Counted from the stretch's first letter, positions 25,707 through 38,619 are shown. The stretch is DNA of 64,000 nucleotides from Conchocele bisecta (GCA_029237695.1 CM055269.1:27376956-27440955); one strand, 5' to 3'. Notes: generated from the sequence alone by a model not told the origin. Program-made: numbers and translations.

Positions 25707-25845
25707 GTTACTGCCCTAATTGAGGTGTGCATGTGTTTGAAGAACCTACATGTACCCATGAAACACCGAGACGCGAAGCGGCGAGGTGTTTCATGGGCAC
25801 GTGTAGGTTGTTTAAACACATGCACACCTCAATTAGGGCAGTAAC
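25707..25845. repeat. 139-bp palindrome with about 61-bp arms
   Basis: GTTACTGCCCTAATTGAGGT at 25707 is mirrored exactly by ACCTCAATTAGGGCAGTAAC ending at 25845. The arms stay matched up to CATGAAACACC/GGTGTTTCATG around a 17-base loop (gagacgcgaagcggcga). The few arm differences indicate recent formation. Likely a MITE or hairpin repeat. Confidence 0.85.
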
Positions 25846-26503
25846 ATCGATTTACCGACTACATCTGGTTAGTGTTCAATGGAAATTGTGAACTTCAATG
25901 TGTCATCAAAGGAACTGTTTCTATAATTATGACAGCCGATCAATAATTATAAATATCCAGGTTTGCTTTATTCGCGTCATGCTGCCATTGGGAGTGTTCG
26001 TGTCACACTGGAACAACTATAATAATTGTTTGTGTTTGACAGTCATTCATGTATACGATATATGCCGCAAAGAGTGAAACTGATTGATAGCCTATACCAA
26101 TTCAATGAAGTATATATCACAGTGGATACTCTCTAATCGGAGGTCCCCAAGTTGTCCAGCTTACAGTTTCCACTGTGACTAAGCAATATTTGTACATTTT
26201 TGTCATTTTCAGTCATGAACAGACACGAAAATGAAATAAATTACAGTCAAAATTAAATGAAACACAATGGCGTCACCTGGGTGTCCGGTTTAGAGACGCC
26301 CTACTGTATATACATAGCCCAACACGCTTACGCTCAACAGTTCCCTTTCAAAACATTGACGAATTGATAATCACCGAGCCGTACATGTATATAATATGTT
26401 TGTAAGCGAAGGGCCTCGTAGCCTGGTGTAGTGTATACAAATGTACATGCACGTGAATCATTACTGTACCTATTATTGGTTAGTCGGTTATACAAATCAT
26501 TTA

Positions 26504-27115
26504 CGAGGGGTGTTCAACAATTAAATTCCCGTAACTTCTCGGATCACGTGAACATGAATTGACATTAGTACGATTATTATGGAATAAACACTATACAGTA
26601 TCACTAGTGCTTGTTCTGGACCGAATTGACATTGTGGAGTTGGGGGAGGAGGGGGCGGGTTACTGAAACTGAAGATTGTATTCGTACACCGAACCATGGA
26701 GTTACGAATCGCAAATAATCGTGTATGGTGGTTAACCGTCGCACCCTTAGACTACGAAAACATTTATCACACTGAAAAGGCGATCAAGCTAAGTGGTTAG
26801 AACTATATGTTTTATGGCGTAAGACCCGTGATCGGGGTTGATACAAAATAATATAATTATTATACTGAAAAGAATACTAGCGCTGCGAAAGCTAGTTTTG
26901 TGTGCAACTGATGACTAATATAGTTTATTATATTGTCTGAATACAGACTATAACGTATTTGTAAGCCAATCGCTATCCACACCACAGTTATGAAACTATA
27001 CCAATATGTGTATTACATGTATGTATACATGGTTGCTGAGTGATGTGAACACATACCACTTCACCAGAGAGCATCGATTTATAGCACTTTTCTACGATTT
27101 ACTGAACACCCCTCG
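26504..27115. mobile_element. Mariner-like MITE, 612 bp
   Basis: Ends are CGAGGGGTGTTCA and TGAACACCCCTCG, exact inverted repeats of 13 bp, with TA next to the left end and near the right end. No transposase frame remains. End sequence of this kind is typical of mariner-class elements that use a TA target. Confidence 0.7.
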
Positions 27116-28942
27116 GGTATATTCCGTGTACTAATGTAAACAGAAACATGGAGATTTGCCAGGTATGAATATATGTTTTCATTGTTAACAATGTTCTACA
27201 TTTATTACACTTTAGTCATGTCTTCCGTGAGTCTTTCTGTTAACATATTTCGTCTATACGTCAGCTACTGACCCAGGTTTGTCCCCGCAACCCGATTACA
27301 AGTGAGATTCGTGTGTTTGTTTATCATCATCCATTTATCCATTCGATAGCTCAACCAAGATGTCCGAATCCGCAAAATGAATGCCAACGATTGAAATGTC
27401 ACTGCATCTATTCCTTGTCTGAGTAGAGGGGCAGGTGGAGTGGGAACTTGTGTGAACAGTCCCTGGGGACGGAAAACATAAAAATCGGCTGTCTTTAATT
27501 CATACCTCTCGGAATTAAAGACGTGTTTAATTGGAATGTGTTGTCTGTCTAATTCGTGTCTCCTGGTTATTTTTTCAAATTCCCAGTGGATTAACAAAAC
27601 CCTTTAGTAAAAATACATGTATATCCAGGCTGCACCAATATGATTCTCGCTACTCGCGTATGTCGCTGGTTGATAAAACAATGTACATGTATGTACATTA
27701 CATGTATGAGTGACCAGTACAGATTCTCACCACCATTTGTAGTTATTCGGTCTATATATTGATAAAATTATCTTAGTCGGTGACAATAACAACTTGAATC
27801 GCGACCAACGTATCCTCTGATCAAATTGCGTATCCCCTGATCATATATTCACAGAGGCTGTTTGCTGTATACACCTGTAAACATTATATGTCAAAGAAAC
27901 TTTATTAACTACACATGTCAAATTGGCATATCAGCTAGAACTATTTATAATGTAAAAGTTAGCATGTGGTGGGTCAATTTCTGCACTTATTCCGTCATGG
28001 CCGCTGGACTAAACGCGCCAAACAGCTATGTGACATGCAGAGTTTGCACTAACATGACTCGGAAGCAAATTAATATTGGGAAGGCGAATGTCGACCCCGA
28101 GCGAATTGAGTTAATATTATGGGGTCCGTGGGCATGCACCCCAGACAATTTTTGAATTCAAGATGCCATTTCTTGCCTTCTGCTGCATTTAAGGGACACA
28201 CACTGATCATGCTGATCATAGTCTTTTGTTTTCGAGCTACAAACCTCTGTTTCAGACTGATAAAATTTTGAGCAGAAGATATGTAAAAGTTGAATCTGAA
28301 TATGCTCACTGAATGGACCAGTTCACATTTTAGTACATTCTTTTACAAACACTTGTTTTTGTCAGCTGACAATAGCAAAGGATGCTGTGTATTTAAGTTT
28401 AAGTCACATTCAGTCATCACAGACAGACAGTTTTTGAAAATTCAGTAAAAAGCTACGAAACTAAGCCATTTTCAAGTGGACTGCTACCTAATTCCAGGAA
28501 TGGGCGGTGTCAGGTCGAAATAACCTGCTTTGTCTAGTTTGTTCAGTGCAAGGATTTATGGTTAGGTTGTATATGTCTCTGATCAGGGTAACTAACACAA
28601 ATATACTGAACAACTCAGATAAATTATGACACAGTAGAGAAATTCCACTTTCACTCAATTGTTTATTATAAGCATTCCAAGACACATCGCTTAATTATCT
28701 GATTAATCTTAAAGGTCATATTACAAACTATCACTTATTTTCTTCAAAATGCTCTAAAAACTACAACGGCGACCATAATAACCGATTTCCGGTTCATTTG
28801 TATTTTTCGTGATATTGATATTTCTCATATCGCACCTTATCTGACACCTATACAGAGCCATGCAATGAATTGGTTATAGCTTATCTCTCCTGTTTACGGA
28901 CATCGTGTATTTGTTGCATAATTTCTTCGTTTTTGTCGTTTA
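27116..28942. other. Intergenic DNA, no gene recognised
   Basis: Several open frames of 60-110 codons (27265-27597 minus, 27862-28155 plus) have no recognisable domain and no repeat structure. I cannot support any as coding. Confidence 0.4.
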
Positions 28943-29335
28943 ATATATGGGCCGCGCTCTGTGAAAACCAGCCTTAATGACAACGTCATGAAAGCCTGAA
29001 AATGACGTCGCAAAGTTACGCATACATTTACCAACGTCACGTCGGATTTTGACACTTGGAATTGTTGCGTCATTGCAATAAGTTGTCCTATTTATAGCTG
29101 TACGCTTTACGGCTCACAAATATGTTAATGTTGCGTGGCAGAATTGTAGTTGTTTTCATAGTGGTTCAGATAGTTGTCTTTTTTTTCTTCGGTTTCCTTC
29201 AAGGAAATACGTAGTAATTTTGTCGATTATTTTTTATACAAATGGGCATATTGAATTTATGATTTTTATCATATATTATATGGACGACTTGGGAAATGAC
29301 ATTTGAAACTAAATAACCATACGACCTGTATTTTT
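28943..29335. mobile_element. Left-end fragment of TIR transposon family A
   Basis: Begins atatgggccgcgctctgtga and runs collinear, with few changes, with 53519-53900, the left end of the complete copy. Similarity stops at 29335, where another repeat (agctcacctgagcaaagctc) begins. A right-end fragment in matching orientation lies at 40161-40353. Confidence 0.8.
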
Positions 29336-29336
29336 A

Positions 29337-30960
29337 GCTCACCTGAGCAAAGCTCATGTGAGCTATTGTTATGGCAAAGTGTCCGTCGTCCGTCCGTTCG
29401 TCCGTCCGTCCGTGAACATTTTCAATCATCTTCTTCTCCCGAACTGCTGAGCCGATATTGGTTAAACTTCACAAGGATGATATATGGGTGATGCCATTTC
29501 AGATTTGTTAAAATGGAGGTCATCGACAATCCAAGATGGCCGCCATGGAAAAGTAGGTCAAATTCTTAAAACATCTTCTTCTCACGAAGCGCCGGGCCGA
29601 TTTCGACGATACTTGGTATGAATGATCGATAGTTAGCGCTGTTTCAGATTTGTTCATATGGTGGCCCGTGGGTCAAAAATGGGCGTCGCCCGAGGGGTCA
29701 AATAGGGGTCAAATTTTATTTTTATTTTTAACCGAATATAGTCATGTAATATATCAAATCGAAGGTATTGACGAGACAATCACTCTGGAACATTTTTTGT
29801 CTAAATCATATGATTAAGTCATCCAAGATGGCCACCGATAGTTCAAATGGTCATTATTTTACTAAAGATTTCAAACGTCTTTTTCTTGTAAACTGCTTGG
29901 CCGATATTGGCCAAACTTAACTGTAATGGTCTGTGGTTGAAGCCTGTTCATTTTTGTTAAAATGGAGGTCATCACCAAATCCAAGATGGCCGCCGTTGAG
30001 AAGTAGGTCAAATACTTAAAAAATCTTCTTCTCACGAACCGCCAGGCCGATTTCGACGATACTGGGTATGAATGATCGATAGTTAGCGCTGTTTCAGATT
30101 TGTTCATATGGTGGCCCCTGGGTCAAAAATGCGCGTTGCCCGAGGGGTCAAATAGGGGTAAATTTTATTTTTAACCGAATATAGTCATATAATATATCAA
30201 ATCGAAGGTATTGACGAGACGATCACTCTGGAGAATTATTTGTCTAAATCAGATGATTACGTCATCCAAGATGGTCACTGATAGTTCAAAAGGTAATTCT
30301 TTTACTAAAGATTTCAAACGTCTTTTTCTTGTGAACTGCTTGGCCGATATTGGCCAAACTTAACTGTAATGGTCTGTGGGTGAAGCCTGTTCATTTTTGT
30401 TAAAATGGAGGTCATCACCAAATCCAAGATGGCCGCCGTTGAGAAGTAGGTCAAATTGTCAAAAAATCTTCTTCTCACAAACCTCCAGGCCGATATCGAC
30501 GAAACTTGGTAAGAATGATTGATAGTTACCGCTGTTTCAGATTTGTTCATATGGTGGCCCCTGTGTCAAAAATGGGTGTGGCCCGAGGGGTCAAATGGGG
30601 GTCAAATTTTATTTTTGACAGAATATGGCCATATAGTATATCGGATCGAATATATATAGTATATCGGATCGAATGTATCGACGAGACGATCAACTCTACA
30701 GCATGTTTTGTCTAAATCAGATGATTTTGTCATCCAAGATGGCCACCGAAAGGTAAAAAATTTGTTTTACGATTTCAAACGTATTATTCTTGTGAACTGC
30801 TGGGCCGATATTGGCCAAACTTAACTGAAATGGTTTGTTGGTGAAGCCTGTTCATTTTTTTGTCAAAATGGAGGTCATCACCAAATCCAAGATGTCCGCC
30901 GTTGAAAAGTAGGTCAAATTGTCAAAAAAATCTTCTTCTCACAAACCGCCCGACTGATTT
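29337..30960. repeat. Tandem array, about 450-bp units, 3.4 copies
   Basis: Units begin near 29430, 29878, 30320 and 30780 and share gccgatattggccaaactta, ATCCAAGATGGCCGCCGTTG and GTGGCCC.TGGGTCAAAAATG. The array is preceded by TAGCTCACCTGAGC...GCTCATGTGAGCTA and a (GTCC)n tract near 29380-29413. The 78-codon frames in copies 2 and 3 are repeat-driven, not genes. Confidence 0.85.
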
Positions 30961-31314
30961 CGAATTTCCCTCATTGTGCACAGGTTGAATACAGGATAAT
31001 CCATCCCGTTGGCTTTGTTTTATAGCAAATGTGTTCAACTTGTTTCTTTGGTACGGCTTGATTGATTTGAATAACGTTTGGCAACAGTGTTTACCTTAAC
31101 ATAATTGACTGTCGCGTATGTACCCAGGTTCCTACGCCCAAGGTCAACATCACAAAATTGCTCTTCGTATTTAGCATTTGCAAGGCTGCCATGAAGGGAT
31201 TAGATTCGTTTAACAATGCGGCTCTTGTTACCAGCTTGTTATAATTTTAAACTTGAATACAGTATATGTATCTGCACATGTCAAGTTATTTTTTATGTTC
31301 TTCCCACTATATTC

Positions 31315-31556
31315 TATTGCACCAGTCAATTGTAATTTGTAATCCTCGTCCACTCCAGACCGGGAAACAGCATTTGACTTTTGTAGATCCCCAATATACG
31401 CCCCGCAATGCGGAGACAGAAACATATGTACTCCCCCGCCGCCAAATGTCCCTGTGCCCATATGCCTGACCCGGGGAGGTAGTGGATTCCCCAGGGTTTA
31501 GCCCTGCTATGTCCCAGCCTGGGAGGGGGCAGGATTACAATTTACTAGTGCATAGA
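31315..31556. repeat. 240-bp inverted-repeat element
   Basis: ATTGCACCAGTCAATTGTAA...TCCACTCCAGACCGGG at the left pairs imperfectly with CCCAGCCTGGGAGG...GATTACAATTTACTAGTGCA at the right. It contains no coding sequence. A MITE-like foldback. Confidence 0.6.
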
Positions 31557-31629
31557 TGTACTTGGTTTGACCTTTGGTGACCAGGGATGATCATAAAGAT
31601 CGACAGCTTATGCCATGGCATGAAAACTA

Positions 31630-33046
31630 TTTTTGTGCCACAAAATTCAATTCTGTGTCACAAAATTCACTTTTGTGTCACAAAATTCAATTCTGTGCCA
31701 CAGAATTAAATTCTGTCCACAAAATTCAATTCTGTGTCACAAAATTCAATTCTGTCAATTCTGCACACGCATGTAAGAAGGACTACCATTGGTCAGAAAC
31801 TGCACTGGAGAAATGGGTCACGGTCGCCGATCTACACATTCAATGTCGATGATTTATTTCTCATTCTGCCGATGATTCATTTCTCATTCTGCCATTTTGC
31901 TTCAACTATCTCCAAACAGTCAAACGTTGACAAACCCATTCGTATTTAAACTCATTTGCGTTATAATTGTACACATAATTCATGTACATGTAGATCTCCC
32001 GCGAGTACTGACGTCATTTAGTGTGTATCGCAAGGTACATTTGCCCCAGTTAAATCAATAATACACGCGCTGTGGCCTGTGTTCTGACTGCTGTCTGTGT
32101 TTATAAACAGAATGTGTGTATTGGGCCATTTGAGGAAACCATTTGTAGTATTTGTGTAGATACCATGGATACATGTACTAAGATGGTGTATACTGTAAAT
32201 AATGCATGTAGACACATAGTTGCGAACACGTAACTTCGCAACTAGTAGACACAGATCCAATACCATTTGTTTCACAAGGTTAGATCTACTGTTAGAATAC
32301 GACGTCATCTAATGTCATTTTCGAGCATAAAACGTTACCTGATAAATAGAATACCAGGCTAGTGTATTTTTAATATCAAGTTTATCAGGCTCGGCTCGGA
32401 AACGGTAGGAATTCCTCGGCAAGCCTCGGAATTCCTACGCGTTTCCTAGCCTTGCCTGATAAACTTGATATCAAAATACACTAGCCTGGTATTCTCTATA
32501 TATGGGCATGCTCTAGGTCTGGCTATATCCCGGCTACTTTATGTTTGACCCTGTTTACATAATTGAGGGAAAATTCTGAATATTTTTCTTATTTCTCCTT
32601 CAAAGTATATATGCTTATATGGTGTGACCACTCATTTGTAATCATAATATAACCAAAATAACTGTCCATAAAGAAGTATAATATTGATATATTGGGTTAT
32701 ATTTTCGCATTGAAATATTTAAACCTGCAAGTGTACTCCACCATCTAGTAAAATGGACTAAGACCGATCTCAACCAATCAACGTAGAGATGACATACGCA
32801 ACTAATTTTTGTGGACAAAAATGAATTCTGTCTTCACAAAATTGAATTTTGTGACACAGAATTCAATTTTGTGACACAGAATTGAATTTTGTGACACAGA
32901 ATTGACAGAATTGAATTTTGTGACACAGAATTGAATTTTGTGACACAGAATTGAATTTTGTGACACAGAATTGAATTTTGTGATTTTTAGTGTTACAAAA
33001 CTCAATGTTGTACACATAATTAACCTGTCCTGCATGGCGCCCCGTA
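31630..33046 (-). mobile_element. TIR element X, copy 1 (one end missing)
   Basis: Inverted copy of 45226-46792, matching in order: arrays of an 18-19 bp repeat (ACAAAATTCAATTCTGTGTC) at both ends, a unique block with cactggagaaatgggtcacg, an internal palindrome (32341-32500), and the terminal GGCGCCCCGTA at 33036-33046. The end near 31630 lacks the TACGGGGCGCC terminus, so this copy is truncated there. A 96-codon minus-strand frame (32018-32308) is shared with copy 2 but shows no known domain. Confidence 0.85.
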
Positions 33047-34671
33047 GCGTCTGCATGTTTCTTAATTTGGGTTGAAACCGGAATACTCACAGAAAACAAA
33101 CTTATCCTGTCTGGCGACCACTATCAGATATACATGTACATGTACTTACAACTTGAAGATCGAACCCGGGGCGCATGTGTGCGCTCTTTACTAATTATTC
33201 TATACGGTCCCGTTCAGATTAGAGCGGGGTCGGGTGTTTTCGGCCGTCTAAGACGGAACCGTACACGCTGTACAAACCCAGTTCTGATTTTGGGATTTAT
33301 TTATGGGCATTCCATTCACGTGGGAAGGTGAGCCACCATGTGGCGCAATTATGTGGCGCCACAGGGCGCCACCGTGTGCTGTCGAGGTGGTTCTATAGCC
33401 TATGCTGCTTACATTTATGATATCTACCCGTGTGCAAAGTTTCATGTTTGTTTCCAAAAGTGAACAAACATGTCCTTATCCCACTGCACTATTATAGATT
33501 AGACTGCATTGCGCATTTTGATAAATCACGCTAACTTTCATGTAAACGTGACAAGCCTTAAGTATAAGTTAGATGATGTATTCGAGTCGAATATGGTTAG
33601 TTAACACTGCATGGGGGAAATTTAGGTGGCATGACATGACAGAACTGTATTATTCCGCTTGCAGTTACTGCTTAACCAACCCGGCCTGCACATATGCGCA
33701 GTCTGATCAGTGTCTACAGTATTCGGTGTTCTGATATAGAGCCATCTGGGCGCTGGCTTATACATTGTTCTGACCGCATTCAAATTCGTATTGTGTCGTG
33801 TGTGCCGAGGTTGAACACAGCTCAACTCGGCATCGACCAGTCATTATTTTCTGATTTCGATTAAAAAAGAACAGAATACATGTACTCATATTTATTTTTA
33901 AACACGACACAAATTATAGTCATTATTGGTAGGTGGTAAACTAACCCGATTGTTTTGCACAAACAGAAAATTCGGGTTAGCGGTAAACATTAAGGCTGAA
34001 CAGCATCTACACTGGTCACACATACAGACTGTGGATCATATATTAGTGGATTACTGCGATTTGCGAACGCACAGGTTATCCTGACATGTAAAATAGGCGT
34101 TAATCTCAGGCATAAAGCACACGCTAGACAGTGCATTTCCGTGAATTATCACATGGGGGAAGTGAGTCAGACAGGTGCAGACAGTGATCTCACCATGTTA
34201 TCGCTCTGCTAAGATCAAACAATGAACATGCGCAATATAATATATCAACCTGCCGGTATTTTTATCAGAACATTTTGTAACAATTATACAATCATGTATG
34301 TCACATCGCCACATTTTCCCGACATTGACAGGTTTATGTATATATATTTATTTTCAAATGGTAAACCCATTATCAAAAAATCAAACCCACACACATTTAA
34401 AAATACACAGTAATGGATAATTTTGCCCTGAATATTCTGTTGGCCACTTTTCATTTTAACAACTATACATTCCATTTTCTAAATAAATACGCATGCTGTC
34501 GCGCGGGCATCAGTCACGCAAATAACAAATATATGAAGGAATCTGCAAAGTACGGTTGATAAATGCGTACATTTATAAAATTTTAAGAAACTTATATAAA
34601 AGAAATCAGTACCGGTATAACAGAAAATTCTTCAGCCCAGTAAAGAGCTCCGTGTCGCACTTTAGCGGCCA
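33047..34671. other. Intergenic DNA with fragments of dispersed repeats
   Basis: Holds a short palindrome around GTGGCGCCACAGGGCGCCAC near 33350-33375 and a piece of a dispersed repeat with GCGCAGTCTGATCAG near 33695, related to 37310 and 42476. No gene is supported. Confidence 0.45.
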
Positions 34672-34677
34672 TACTAT

Positions 34678-35668
34678 TATGGAACGCCAAATCTACATAA
34701 ACTCAAATATATATTGCTAGCAACAAATATTTGGAGCTAGCAATAAATATTTGGAGAGCTCTCGAAATCAATTAATGATATCTCGAAATCAATTAATGAT
34801 ATCTCGAAATCATTTGGAGAGCTCTCGAAATCATTTGGAGCGAGCAATATAACATTTGATTTGGAGAGCTCTCTAAATCATTTGGAGCTATCTCTAAATC
34901 ATTTGGAGAGCTCTCGAAATCATTTGAAGAGCTCTCGAAATCATTAATGATATCTCGAAATCATTTAGAGAGCTCTCGAAATCATTTGTAGCGAGCATTA
35001 TATAACTTGATTTCGAGAGCTCTCCAAATCAAAGCTATATAATGCTCGCTACAAATGATTTCGAGAGCTCTCTAAATGATTTCGAGATATCATTAATTGA
35101 TTTCGAGAGCTCTCCAAATGATTTCGAGAGCTCTCCAAATCATTTAGAGATAGCTCCAAATCATTTAGAGAGCTCTCCAAATTAAGTTATATAATGCTCG
35201 CTACAAATGATTTCGAGAGCTCTCTAAATGATTTCGAGATATCATTAATTGATTTCGAGAGCTCTCCAAATTATTTCGAGAGCTCTCCAAATGATTTAGA
35301 GATAGCTCCAAATGATTTCGAGAGCTCTCCAAATGATTTAGAGATAGCTCCAAATGATTTAGAGAGCTCTCCAAATCAAAGTTATATAATGCTCGCTACA
35401 AATGATTTCGAGAGCTCTCTAAATGATTTCGAGATATCATTAATTGATTTCGAGAGCTCTTCAAATGATTTCGAGAGCTCTCCAAATGATTTAGAGATAG
35501 CTCCAAATGATTTAGAGAGCTCTCCAAATCAAATGTTATATTGCTCGCTCCAAATGATTTCGAGAGCTCTCCAAATGATTTCGAGAGCTCTCCAAATATT
35601 TATTGCTAGCTCCAAATATTTGTTGCTAGCAATATATATTTGAGTTTATGTAGATTTGGCGTTCCATA
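34678..35668. mobile_element. 991-bp foldback element of GAGAGCTCTC modules
   Basis: Ends are TATGGAACGCCAAATC and GATTTGGCGTTCCATA with an exact 6-bp target duplication TACTAT (34672-34677 and 35669-35674). The ends continue as inverted repeats for about 90 bp, and the interior is a dense array of 20-24 bp modules alternating ATTTGGAGAGCTCTCGAAAT and variants, themselves palindromic, in mirror order around about 35010. The 149-codon frame inside (repeats of NDFESSPNDLE) is a by-product of the modules. Confidence 0.9.
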
Positions 35669-35874
35669 TACTATTCTGCTGATAAATCGAGATGCTATCG
35701 GACACCTGTTTGGCGATATGTGGGCGGTAAAGTGCGGAGGTCATATATGGATTCATACAGTTTTTACACCACTGTTCACGTCACTACCAACAAAACATTA
35801 CGGAATGAATCTCATATAACATTTAAAATACATAAATTGCAATGATTTCGTAATAATATTTATTGCGAACACGT

Positions 35875-36530
35875 AACTGCTGCGTTGTCTGGTCAAGTCG
35901 GACCATGGTCATCTCGGCCTACATTTCAATCTCGGCCCAGATCGCTGGTCAAGTCGGCCCAGATCACTGGTCATCTCTGCCCACATTTTTTGGTCATCTC
36001 GGCCCATATTATATATTTTTGTATATGACATAAAAAAAATATTAGAAATGGTGATTCAAGAATATTTTGAGAAGAAGATTGCAAAGAACCTGACGAAATT
36101 TAATTTAAAATGAGAAAATATTATTTTTTCCGTGGTCATCTCGGCCCATATTATATTGTTCGTATATGACATATAAATTTATTAGAAATGGTGATTTAAC
36201 AAGAAACATGATATATATTTAAAAAGATTCTATTTTAATTAAAAAAAAAAAAATATTTATTTTAGGAAAAAAACAATATTTATATAAGATCTACATAAAA
36301 AAAAAAAATTGTTTTCAAACTCAATTTAGTTTTTGAATATATTAAGTTAGACTTATCAAAGTTTACCATACATCTGATCTGAGATCGTGCGCCGACTTGA
36401 CCAGACACGTGGGCCGACTTGACCAGACATGTGGGCCGACTTGACCAGACATGTGGGCCGACTTGACCAGACATGTGGGCCGACTTGATCAGACACATGG
36501 GCCGACTTGACCATGGGCCGAGATTATTGA
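35875..36530. repeat. Inverted clusters of a GGTCAAGTCGGCCCA motif
   Basis: 35890-36010 carries CTGGTCAAGTCGG and GGTCATCTCGGCCCA variants; 36392-36525 carries about six tandem 22-24 bp copies of the complement (TGGGCCGACTTGACCAGACA). AT-rich DNA with homopurine runs lies between. Probably a composite foldback element. The minus-strand frame 36280-36498 is repeat-derived. Confidence 0.75.
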
Positions 36531-36943
36531 TTATGTTATATACGTTTTCAACAATATATCATTAGTATATCATACAATAAGCACATTTTGACCGAAAAAT
36601 GGAAGAATAAAGCACATATTTCCGCGGGAAAGCGATTAATATACATGTATCATTATTATAAAGGGAGACTAATGTGATCGAGACTCATTCATTTATGTCT
36701 CAGTTGTCTAACTTTAAGTTGCCATCGATCATGATTTCATATGGCACATATAATAGTCCAACTGTCTAAGTAACCGGTCACCTTCATTAGTATTGCAATA
36801 TTTATTTCGCCGAGTAATTATATGCCAACATCTTTTTGAAATAGTTAAAAACAAAGTATAATGCATTGAATGAATGTTTTTATTAGCACAAATGACTTCT
36901 GGGCATAGTTTAGTTATTGCAATTTAATTTACGGAGTTGCTAT

Positions 36944-36963
36944 ATATATATATATATATATAA
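36944..36963. repeat. (TA)n microsatellite
   Basis: About ten TA units in AT-rich sequence. The surrounding 36531-37190 holds nothing else recognisable. Confidence 0.8.
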
Positions 36964-37189
36964 ATATTCTTAATATTCATCTACAATAACAATAATAAAC
37001 GATCTTGTATTAAGAACATTGATGAAAATGAACCATAATATGCATGCAATATATATATTTTTTAATTTGTGTATGGTTTGTATATCTTGTCAAATAGCTT
37101 GAATGTTTTTCACACCTCTATGTAGACAAAGCCCAATATTATATTGAATGGACCAGAAGACAGTGTATTTTAGTGGGGTAGCTCGTTAT

Positions 37190-37550
37190 ATATAGTCGAT
37201 TATGTACAATATGGGAAACTGTGTAGATCCTGATTAGATTGTGAATGCATATTTCCCCTACAGGTATAGCCTCAACAAGTGGTTATGCATAACATGGGTA
37301 ACCGGGTAGACCCTGATCAGACTGTGATTGCAAATTTCCCCTAGAATGTATAGCCTCAACAAGTGATTGTTATAAGATGGCTACACGTCCTGGCGGGCGA
37401 CACGCGGCTTGCATTCTTGTATGGTATGGGTATACAGTGGATATGTACAAGATGGAAAACAGTGTAGACCCTGATCAGACTGTGATTGCAAATTTCCCTA
37501 GAGGTATAGCCTCAACAAGTGATTATGTACAAGATGGCTACACGTCCTGG
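37190..37550. repeat. Tandem repeat, about 95-bp units, 3-4 copies
   Basis: TAGACCCTGATCAGACTGTG, AATTTCCCCTA and GTATAGCCTCAACAAGTG recur near 37225, 37310 and 37470, with TGGCTACACGTCCTGGCGGG at 37376 and 37534. Part of a dispersed family with GATCAGACTGTG blocks. Confidence 0.7.
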
Positions 37551-37899
37551 CGGGCGAAAACGGCCAGTATACGGTCGACACCTTCACACTACTGTCTCCT
37601 TGTATGTTAACATTATAGAGGTTCTACAGTTTTGTATTTGTATTTCAATTAAAAATAATCATTCCCATTTAGCATGTTTAGCCATTATAAAGTGGATTAT
37701 CTTCCTTGGCTTCCTAGTATTAAGTTTATCGCGGTACTCTCCCTTTAGTTCATATACAAATATTTCCATTTTGCATCAAAACATTAAAATGGGCCCTGAT
37801 ATGAGCAAATTAATGGCATACATTATGTAAGTACGTTACAAACATCGTTAGTATGATGTGTATAGCTTATTTGTATTGACACATATAGTAATTATATGA

Positions 37900-37945
37900 A
37901 GATTTGGGTAGATTTGGGTAAGATTTGGGTAGATTTGGGTAAATC
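37900..37945. repeat. Short array of GATTTGGGTA
   Basis: Four consecutive 10-11 bp units. Superficially telomere-like but the unit is not the molluscan TTAGGG. Confidence 0.8.
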
Positions 37946-38142
37946 GTGCCACCCTTTTTTTCTTACTATTTGCCGTATAAAACCCATTTATATAATGTGA
38001 TCATTTGGGTTCTGGTCAAAACGTACCCGGGTCAAAACAAAAGGGTGAAAACGTACCACACTGGGATGTGAAATAGTGAAATTTATCGTTGTGTATGATT
38101 TACTCATGATGTGATTTTGCTATACGAAAGAATTTAACTTAA

Positions 38143-38331
38143 CGGACCTAGGTATATAAATACATTAAATATGCATAAGATATACCTAAAAAAATCATCC
38201 ATAAGTGGGGAAAAAAATGGCCACCAAATATTTCATTAAAATATGTAAGATAATGTGGCCATTTTTGTTCACTTATGAATTATTTTAGGTATATCTAATG
38301 TATATTTAATGTGTTTATATGCCTAGGTCCG
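38143..38331. repeat. 189-bp foldback element
   Basis: CGGACCTAGGTATATAAATA at the left is matched by TTTATATGCCTAGGTCCG at the right, and AAGATATACCTAAAA by TTTTAGGTATATCTAA. Interior CCATTTTTGTTCACTTATG pairs with CATAAGTGGGGAAAAAAATGG. Related sequence flanks the palindrome at 21054. Confidence 0.75.
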
Positions 38332-38399
38332 TTCGTTGTGGGAATCGGGTTGTAAACCTTCCATACCCAGACTTGTCGCCGAAGCCTAGATCACATTTT

Positions 38400-38462
38400 T
38401 GTTTTGGGTGGTAGGAGGGAGCAGCGAAGGGTAATTTAACGATCGGCATTCATACTTCCGGA
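38400..38462 (+). repeat. Dispersed repeat family D, 5' fragment
   Basis: GGGTAATTTAACGATCGGCA and CTTCCGGA match the start of the copies at 11054 and 13565. Confidence 0.55.
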
Positions 38463-38619
38463 CCTGGAATTTATTTATTCGGTGAATTCCCATATTATGT
38501 GATATATAATCATCAATCAGCATCTGACCTGAGAGTAAGCATGCAGATTTCCCATCGGACCCGACAGTGCCCATGATCAGGTAAGTTCACGGGGCTTGCA
38601 AAACTACCGATTACAATTC

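Noticed and set aside
29871..30550. Two similar 78-codon frames (MNKSETALTIDHSY and relative)
   Set aside because: They are the same region of two units of the 450-bp tandem repeat; similarity comes from the DNA repeat and other units lack the frame.
31640..31770. CRISPR-like array of 18-19 bp repeats (also 32830-32985 and 45310-45440)
   Set aside because: The repeats are contiguous, without unique spacers, and belong to the ends of element X in a eukaryotic genome.
35194..35643. 149-codon frame of NDFESSPNDLE repeats as a repeat protein
   Set aside because: It is the translation of 20-24 bp palindromic modules of a foldback element; the mirror half has no matching frame and no start context.
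37900..37945. Interstitial telomere repeat
   Set aside because: The unit is GATTTGGGTA, not TTAGGG, and the array is only four units long.
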